From: Capsicum annuum
Lineage: Eukaryota; Streptophyta; Magnoliopsida; Solanales; Solanaceae
NCBI RefSeq assembly: GCF_002878395.1
Contig: NW_025841136.1
Location: 261,571-325,570, forward strand
DNA: 64,000 nt
Direction: 5' to 3'
Shown here: one piece after another, positions 57,001 to 64,000 of the stretch
Layout of the letters: every line of letters begins with the position of its first letter
Numbering within the stretch: position 1 is the first letter of the stretch
Position numbers and translations under genes: made by a program
Notes under the pieces: generated by a model
What the model was told of the DNA's origin: nothing
What the model saw: only the letters and a program-made list of their open reading frames with translations
Databases searched by the model: none

Positions 57001-58400
57001 TTTAGTCCATATTCAGGGACTAGTATTTTTTGCTGCCTTATTTGGATTCCATTCATATTGTCTATAATTTTATGGATGTTTTCCAAATGAATTTTCTTGG
57101 TATACCTCCAGATTATGGTATTGTCTTTTCTATTGATGTTGAGTCGAGCACTAATATCATTTTTATTCTTCTTTATAGGCTAGCCCCAGCAGAGTAAAAG
57201 AAATTGAAAGATTAGTTGTAGGTGTTGTTTGTAAAGAAAAAAGATAGGTCTTTTCATATGTGTTTTGATTATCGACAATCAAATAGGGAGATAATTAAGA
57301 ATATGTATCCTCTTCTTTCTATAAATGAATTTTTTGATCATCTTTAGGGTTCTTCAGTGGTTTTGATGATTTATTTAAGGTTAGAGTATCACCAGTTAAG
57401 GATTAGAGCTTCAGATATTCCAAAGAAAGTTTTTTTGGACTTGGTATGATTATTATGAATTCTTGATTATGTCTTTCAGGTTGACCAACGCCCCAACTAC
57501 AGTTATAGAGTTGATGAACCAACTATTTTGATCATAGATCAACTTTTTTGTCATTACATTTATAGATGATATCTTGGTTTACTCTATGAGTGATGCTGAC
57601 CATGGGGAGCATTTGCAGATTATGCTTAAGAGATTGAGGGATGAGAAGTTGTATGATAAGTTCTCCATGTTTTGAGTTTTCGTTAGAGTGTGTTTCTTTA
57701 TTTTGTTATGTTGTGACGAAGGATAGTATTATGGTCTATCTAGCCAAAATTGCAGTAGTTATGATTGGGATAGTCCTACTTCTCCTACTGAGATTTGGAT
57801 TTTTATTGTCTTAGTAGGTTACTATCGGAACTTTGTTGAGGGTTTCTAATCTATTGCAGCTCCATTGACCAAGTTGACTCAAAAGACTATTTCCTTTTGG
57901 TGGTCTAAAACTTGTGAAGTAAGCTTTCAAATTCTTAATGATTTATTGACATCAGCTCCTATCTTGACTTTAACCTAGAAGGATGTGGGTTTTTCCAGAT
58001 TATATGATAATTCTGGTATTGGGTTAGATGTTATGTTAACGCAGTAGGGTAAGCTTATTACATATTGTTCTCGTCAGTTGAAGCCTCCTGAGAAAAATTA
58101 CCCTACCCATGATTTGGAGTTCTATGTGGCTATCTTAGAATTGAAGTAGTGGAGGAACTACTTATACAGAGTTAGTTATGATATTTTTGGGATCATTGCA
58201 GTCTTTATTATTTCATCACCCAGCGAGTTCTGAATATGAGAATACTCTGTTATCTTGAGTTTCTTAAGTATTATGACCTGACTATTCTCTATCAACTAGG
58301 CAAGTATAATATTGTTGTGGATGCCTTAAGCCAGAATTCAACTAGCGCTGGTAGCCTTCCTTTTGACCCAAGAAAGGACTTTGGCCTTAGAGGTTTAGTA
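57001..58400 (+). pseudogene. Element H reverse transcriptase and RNase H
   Basis: LAPAE at about 57181 and KKKDRSFHMCFDYRQSN (about 57234-57285) open RT. The active site FIDDILVYS lies at 57559-57585, with FIDD (57559-57570) intact. RNase H at about 57960-58330 shows LTLT, a YDNSGIGLDVMLTQ-like word (CDAS expected), [18 protein letters not shown] and VVDALSQ-like residues near 58315. Many stops. A deletion removed the part of RT between LEKG-type and VKKK-type words. Confidence 0.85.
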
Positions 58401-59097
58401 TTTGGCTAACCAGATAGTTAGGCTTGATATTTTAACACCTGGGTATGTTTTGGCATTGTTGTAGGCGAGGTCTTCATTAATGGAGTAAATTTGGGCTCAT
58501 CAGTTTGATGATATTAGATTGAGAGTGATTCGAGATACGGTGTTGAGTGGTAAGTCTAAGGAAGCCTCACTTGATTCTGATGGTGTCTTAAGGATTAGAA
58601 GTCGAGTCTGTGTACTGAGTCTTAACAAGTAGATTGTGATTTTTATCGCGTGGCACCATGCAGAAGCTTCTTGAAAGGGAAAGTCAGTGATTTAGTAGAT
58701 TATTAAGCTTTCTTCGATGTCCATGTAGGATAAGTTTCCCTTCTTATTATATTGAGGTATGTCATGGTATGTTTATGATATTATGGTAGATTTGGGATAG
58801 GTTTTAGTTATTGATGATGAATTTTGCAATACTTGGGTAAGATGGACGTCTTAGCTATCTAATGACAATAATTTGGACATAGTTGACTTAGTTGCTTAGT
58901 TCCTCAATAAAATTTCTATCTTAGGAAAAATTGAGACTTATTTAACATCTAAATGTTGATTTAGATACCTAAGTATAGTATGGGGTTGAATTGCCTTAAA
59001 ATAGAATTTGAGGAAGTAGACATGGGTTTCTTTTACCCGCAATAGGTTAAGACTTGAACTAGTAAATATAGACCTTTTAAATACTGGTCATGTGATA
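58401..59097 (+). pseudogene. Element H integrase, truncated
   Basis: LNKQIV-like and WHHAEAS-like words near 58620-58670 mark the zinc region. Core remnants follow, and at about 59025-59097 a FYPQ word and the decayed equivalent of TERTIQTLED-type sequence are read. At about 59097 homology stops in mid-domain and LTR-type DNA of element J begins, so the C-terminal part and 3' LTR of H are missing. Confidence 0.65.
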
Positions 59098-59099
59098 CA

Positions 59100-60391
59100 A
59101 AATTCTTACATTAAGACTTGAAGAGAATAGATACTTAATGATTGTGATAGTCAGATAGTGGAGGTTGATGATGATTTTAACAAGTTTTGGCACTTCATGA
59201 TTGTGATGGGTTGATAATGAGAATTGATGTTTATGGGTTCTACTATTAATTATGAGATTGTGAGTGATATTGATAGTATGTGTGTATATATATATTGTTA
59301 CCGGTTCATGTCTGGTTATTGATGATGATATTGATGCCATACATAATCGGTTAAAGCCCAAAGATTATTATGTTATTGATTATAAAGCTATCAGTTCATG
59401 TTTGGGAATTTTCTATGATATTGATCATGTTATTAGCGATGAGACAATAATGATATTGCATAAGATATTGTTTGTATGATTATCGATTCAGGTAGGGCTA
59501 TTACTTATGATATTGATTATATGGCACTGGTTCAAACCCGGTAATGGGGCATAATATCGATAAGTTAGTTATTCATAAACAGAATATGGATGGAATGCTT
59601 TATAGTATAGCATAACAAGGATGGATTCTAGTTGAATCCCTGGAGGTGAAAAGTGATGATGTTACATTTTATGCTTTACTTGATTGTACCCTCTAGACTT
59701 ATGTGGACCTACATTGGGTTCTTTATTTATCCACTTTTATTGGCTTATGGTTGCTAATTTTGTAGTTATAATTGCATGGGTTTGGTCATTTTTGTTGTGT
59801 TATTATTCTGGCTATTTACTTATTTATGTACAACAATGTTGGAGTTGCTTCAGGTTCGATCCTTTACCTGGCTTATGTTATTTTATCTTGTATTTCATCG
59901 TATTTATGTAATGATTTAGCTCAGTCGGTTGATGATGTCTATTGAGTACCTATGTTTTGGTACTCATACTATATTTTTGTACCTTTTTGGTGCATATCTG
60001 AGTGCTAGTTTCCGCTGTTGATTTGAGGACTGTGCTTTGGTTTATTCAGAGATACGGTGAGCTCTTGGAGTCAATGTCGCCCCATTTTCTTCTATCTTAT
60101 TTTTGTCTAGTGTTTTATTTTGACACAGGATTGTACTGACTATTTTAGAACTTGGGTTGTATTTATAGTATCTCTTGATCTATTTCTACAAGGTCATGGG
60201 ATGTTTTCTATGTTATATCTTCCCTTCAACTATCCTACTACTTGGCATATTTCTTACTTCATTTTCTATTTGGCACTTCTTCGGGCATTTTTATAAAGAT
60301 AGCCCATTTTTAATAGCTCTAGGCTACAGTGTTTACCACCTATAGGCGGGGTTTAGTAGGTGGCATCATGACTCATAAATTGGGTTGTAAA
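59100..60391 (+). mobile_element. Element J 5' LTR (probably 5'-truncated)
   Basis: The right end (TGGGTTGTAA, about 60390) is set by the PBS. The landmarks AGCTCAGTCGG (59917) and TATTGAGTACC (59940) match G and H. It lacks the word array and leader seen in longer LTRs, so its start is probably lost. Open frames at 59264-59479 and 59684-59911 lie within it and are not supported as genes. Confidence 0.65.
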
Positions 60392-60394
60392 AAA

Positions 60395-60406
60395 TTATTA
60401 TTAGAG
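60395..60406 (+). other. Element J primer-binding site, decayed
   Basis: TTATTATTAGAG at the place of TTGGTATCAGAG. The G-to-A and C-to-T changes fit deamination on both strands, with one G-to-T. Confidence 0.6.
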
Positions 60407-60469
60407 GTTAGGTTTCACAGATATTGTTTTACATAAGCAAGCGTCTCGTAGAAACCTGCAAATCAGAAT

Positions 60470-61760
60470 GATGATGTTCGTTTCCTATCTTCAGAAGGCT
60501 ATGGGACATTCTTTGGTGTTCTTTACTGCTCTTGAGCTAGAGATTCTTTTTGTCCTATCCAATAATTGAGTAAAGATAACCTAGGCTCCATCAAGGTATA
60601 TTTTATCTTTAGTGCTCAAGGATGCTTTGATTTAGATCTTATAATTGATTAGTGGTGCACAGTCTATAGATCATAGTAGTATTGTGGCAGGGAAGCAACA
60701 TATAGAAGTAGACCCAAAAGTTAAGATCCATCTTATGTCGGTGGTTTCTTAGCTAGTAGTTGCTTAGCTAGTGATTTCCCAGCTTGCTATGTCTACTGAG
60801 GACTAGAAGATGTTGGGTAGATTCTTAAAATTAGCTCCTCCTAAGTTTTTTGGTGCACCAAGCGGATGCATATGAGTTTCTTTTTTCTTATGAGGATAAG
60901 CTCCATAATTTTGGACTAACTGAAACTGGTTGGGAAGAATAACCTAATTTTTAGTTAGACTTAGCATCTCGACATTGGTGGAGAGGTCATCTTGATTCCA
61001 TGCCAGTTGGATCTTCTTCCTTTACATGGGCTCAGTTCTCTAAGCTTTTCTTGGAGAAGTACATCCCTCGTAGCCTTAGGTATTGTTTAAGAGACTAGTT
61101 CACGAGATTAGAGCAGGGCTCCATGATAGTTATGGAGTATGAGTCTTATTTTTATGAGTTATTTAGGCATGTTACTTCTATGGAAGAGATGCATCACGAG
61201 GCCTACAGGGGCAATGATAAGACACCTTGATATCGGGATAGTTTTAGCAGGAATCGTACGAGATCCCATTTAAGAGGTATCAATTCTGATCATAGATACC
61301 ATCCTCATCAGTGGTATCAACCTTAGAGTCATCCTAGTATACCTATTTAGGTCATGCTCTAGATTACAGATGAAGGTCAATCTTGTGTTAATAATTACCC
61401 TGGTTAGGGCAGTGGTCGGTTTGTAGTGGGGGTGGTTATTTCTTGTTAGCCAAATCTTATATTCTAGATCATCTCATGGGATATATTATAGCTGTGGGGG
61501 TCATAGTCATTATTTGTAATAGTGCCCTAGTCATGGGGTGATTATTGTTTTAGCTCAGAGTGTTCCCTCTATTAAAGTAGTTCATCCCTCAGCAACAAGT
61601 GGCTCGCATGGTCGTAGGGGTAGTCCCTAGGGTGCTTGAGGCGGTTCTCAAGTTGGAAAGGGAGATGATCTATCAGGAGCCCAGCTAGGTGGTAGGCGTG
61701 ATTAGTTATATGCAGTTCCTGCTAGGCCCGAGGCTGAGTATTTAGATATTGTTGTTATAG
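60470..61760 (+). pseudogene. Element J gag
   Basis: Capsid words in shifting frames include FLKLAPPKFFGAPS (about 60820-60860) and FTWAQFSKLFLEKYIP (about 61020-61067). A knuckle remnant YYSCGGHSHYL lies at about 61488-61520, followed by a Gly/Ser/Arg-rich linker and the YAVPARPEAEY-like word near 61710-61740 that precedes protease. Stops throughout. Confidence 0.75.
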
Positions 61761-62200
61761 TTATGATTCTGTTGTGCCAGAAGATGGCCTTTGCTTTATT
61801 TGATTTGGGATCCACTTATTCTTAGGTGTTTGCTGATTTTGCTCCATGATTAGAGTTATCTTGGGATTTATTATTTATGCCATTACATGTAACTACTCCC
61901 ATGGAGATTCTTTAGTAGTGAATCAGGTGTTCAGATCATGTGTTGTGACTATTAGAGATATTAATAGTTATGTTGATCTTTTTATATTGGACATGGTGGA
62001 TTTTTATATGATTCTGGGCATGGACTGGTTATGCTACTACCACGAGTTCATGGACTGTTTTGCCAAAACCATTACCTTAGCCATGCCTGGCATACCCCCA
62101 ATCATATGGCAGGGAACTGGTAGCCATGAGCCGATGGGGATTATTTATTTATGTGTTCTAGGAGACTTATTTTAAAGGGTACAATATTTATCTTTCGATA
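61761..62200 (+). pseudogene. Element J protease
   Basis: The active site region reads ALFDLGSTYS at about 61795-61822 (usual form DSGST or DPGST). The frame 61846-62175 continues with DSLVVNQVFRSCVVTI, FILDMVDFYMILGMDWL and AKTITLAMPGIPP, the complete C-terminal half of a Tekay protease. One frame change separates the active site from the rest. Confidence 0.85.
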
Positions 62201-63520
62201 TTTATGATGTTAGTGTGGAGAGTCCATCTCTTGACTTTGTTCCTGTAGTCTGCGAGTTTCCTGATGTTTTCCCTACTAATCTGCCTAGTATTCCTCCTGC
62301 CCATGAGATTGATTTTGTTATTGATCTTTAGCCTAAGACCAGATCTATTTCTATGGCACCTTTTTATATAGCTCCTACAGAGCTAAAGAGCTAAATTCTC
62401 AGCACCAGGATCTTCTTGGTAAGGGTTTTATTAGACTAAGTGTCTCTCTTTGGGGGATCTCCTGCATTGTTTGGAAAGAAGAAAGATAGATGCATATGTA
62501 TGTGTATTGATTATAGGTACTTTAATATGGTGACAGTGAATAACCGTTATCCCATGCCTCACATTGATGATTTATTTGACCAACTTCAGGGTGCATTTAT
62601 GTTCTTCAAGAATAATTTGAGTTCTGGTTACTATCAGTTCAGGATTCGGGATAAGGATTCGTGTTATGGTTATTATGAGTTCCTGCTGATGTTTTTTGGG
62701 TTGATTAATACCCCAACCACTTTCAAAGATCTGATAAACCAAGTGTTTAGGCCTTATTTGGATTCTTTCATGATTGTGTTCATTAATGATATCCTTGTGT
62801 ACGAGAAGTACAAGGGAGAATGGATAATATTTGATGATCGTGCTCTAGACTTTGAGGGATTATGTGTTTTTTGCCAAGTTCTCCAAGTGTGAGTTTTTGC
62901 TTGAGTCGGTGACATTCTTTGGATATGTGGTGTCTAAGGATGGAATATTGTAGACCCAACCAAGATTAAGGCTATTCGTGATTAGGTTAGACCTTTGTCT
63001 CTAACTAAGGTTCGTGGCTTCATTTGATTGGTCGGTTATTATAGGCTATTATTTGAGGCTTTTGTTATTATTTCAGCGCCTATAACCAGATTGAATCGAA
63101 AGGAGGTTCCTTTCCGATGGTCCAAGGAGTGTTAGTCGAGCTTTAGAAAAATTAAGGATTTTCTCAGTTTAGCTCCTATTTTAGATCTTCCTGTTAAGTA
63201 TGAGTAATTTTTCGTGTTTTGTGATAATTTTGGAATTATTTTGGGTTGTGTATTGATGAACCAAGGTCATTTCATTGCTTATGCTTCTAGACAGCTTAAG
63301 GTTGGCAGTGGTATTTTTCGCGCTTAAGATTTGGAGGGATTATGTTTATGGTGTGTATTGTGAGATTTTCACCAATCATTGCATTTTTTGGCATCTTATG
63401 ACCCAACAAGAGCTTAATTCTAGGCATCATATATGGATGGAGTTTCTTAAGATTAATGATATTTCCATCTTGTATCATTCGGGCAAGGCGGAAGTGGTAG
63501 TAGATGCCTTGAGATAAAAG
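62201..63520 (+). pseudogene. Element J reverse transcriptase and RNase H
   Basis: RT fingers lie at about 62275-62450 in another frame. The open frame 62440-62892 has [37 protein letters not shown] and the active site FIND at 62779-62790, where the first catalytic Asp (GAT) is Asn (AAT). This change alone should abolish polymerase activity. RNase H at about 63140-63517 shows the CDNFGIILGCVLMNQG region, ASRQLK, FALKIWRDYVYGVYCEIFT and LYHSGKAEVVVDAL. There is a frame break near 63300, where the [14 protein letters not shown] segment is deleted. Confidence 0.88.
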
Positions 63521-63523
63521 GCA

Positions 63524-64000
63524 GTGAGCATGGGTAGCTTCGCTTGCTCTTTAGCTTCTTATAGGTCATTGGCACAGGATATTCATTCCTTAGCCAACTT
63601 GATTGTTAGATTTGACATTTTAGAAACTAGGAGAATTTTTGCTAGTGTTGAGGCTAGGTCCTTACTATTTGAGCAGATTCGAGATCATCAATTTAATGAA
63701 AATAGACTTTACATCCTTCATGATCCGGTGCTGAGTGGTGAGTCCAAGAGGTCTAACATAGATTACGAGGGTGTCTTTAAGATTTAATAGCCACATTTAT
63801 GTTCTTAGTGTTGATGATTTGATTCTATTGATTTTGCATAAGGCTCACAACTTTTGGTATTCTATTTATCTAGGTACAACTAAGATATATAGAGATATGA
63901 GACAACATTATTGGTGAAGTGGCATGAAGAGAGATCTGGCAGCCTTTGTAGATTCTTGCCTATGTTGTCAATAGGTAAAGACCGAGCATCAACAACCTAG
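63524..64000 (+). pseudogene. Element J integrase N-terminal part, runs off window
   Basis: The frame 63524-63787 has MGSFACSLASYRSLAQDIH and ARSLLFEQIRDHQF, the linker before integrase. From 63800 a shifted frame gives the HHCC zinc region (HKAHNFWYSIYLG, YRDMRQHYW, CLCCQ, with the first His of the site intact). The rest lies outside the window. Confidence 0.8.

Noticed and set aside
59684..59911. Hydrophobic 75-codon open frame resembling a small membrane protein
   Set aside because: It lies within the element J LTR between landmarks shared with G and H. T-rich DNA gives chance hydrophobic ORFs.
1..64000. Host genes, tRNAs, rRNA, CRISPR or bacterial operons
   Set aside because: No exon-like conserved protein, tRNA cloverleaf, rRNA segment or regular repeat-spacer array was recognised. 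All coding signal traces to retroelements or the viral-like relic.

Overview
This is a plant nuclear, heterochromatin-like window with no host gene that I can support. Almost every base belongs to decayed retroelements. The families are Ty3/gypsy Athila-like and Tekay/Del-type elements, an L1-type LINE with a C-terminal RNase H, and a relic that looks like a Caulimoviridae endogenous pararetrovirus. This mix and the LTR style suggest a dicot, most likely a Solanaceae species. That is inferred from family style, not proven. Most coding frames are broken by C-to-T and G-to-A changes, as expected for old, methylated DNA. No tRNA, rRNA or CRISPR was seen, and bacterial-style features do not apply.

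The main result is a nested stack that can be unpicked from LTR pairs, primer-binding sites (PBS), polypurine tracts (PPT) and target-site duplications (TSD). The letters are my own labels. Element G (Tekay-like, minus) has a degraded gag (about 3500-4880), a PBS (4891-4903) and an LTR split into 4906-6421 and 47637-49612. Element A (Tekay/Del-like, plus, 6422-47636, TSD GGGAA/AGGAA) sits inside that LTR. Element D (Athila-like, minus, gag only, 6664 to about 38505) sits inside A's 5' LTR. D was hit by solo LTR F (9935-12642, perfect TSD CCCTG) and by element C (Athila-like, minus, gag remnant only, 12791-35428, TSD ACCGC/ACCAC). C was hit by element B (Athila, minus, almost complete gag-pol, 14643-23264, TSD ACCCT/TCCCT) and by a 6.6-kb LINE (plus, 24288-30907, perfect 14-bp TSD). 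So about 41 kb is one layered locus, and the innermost elements are the least decayed.

To the right, 49613-50270 is unassigned. Tekay-like element H (plus) runs from an LTR ending at 53061 through gag, protease, RT, RNase H and integrase to about 59097. Its protease is split by solo LTR I (54519-56802, same family as A's LTR, opposite orientation). H is cut off by a third Tekay-like element, J, which has an LTR piece (about 59100-60391), gag, protease, RT (catalytic FIDD changed to FIND), RNase H and integrase, and runs off the window end. To the left, 1-1560 is the pararetrovirus-like relic, and 1640-3500 is A-rich sequence with nothing recognised.

The observations most worth following are these. 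Arrays of short CpG-rich inverted words sit at the same place in the LTRs of at least five families. The three Athila-like families share a conserved non-coding block after their coding region and a second PPT-like tract. C and D look like gag-only non-autonomous elements that B-like elements may have mobilised. All coordinates of degraded domains are approximate (tens of bases), and all alignments were done by eye.
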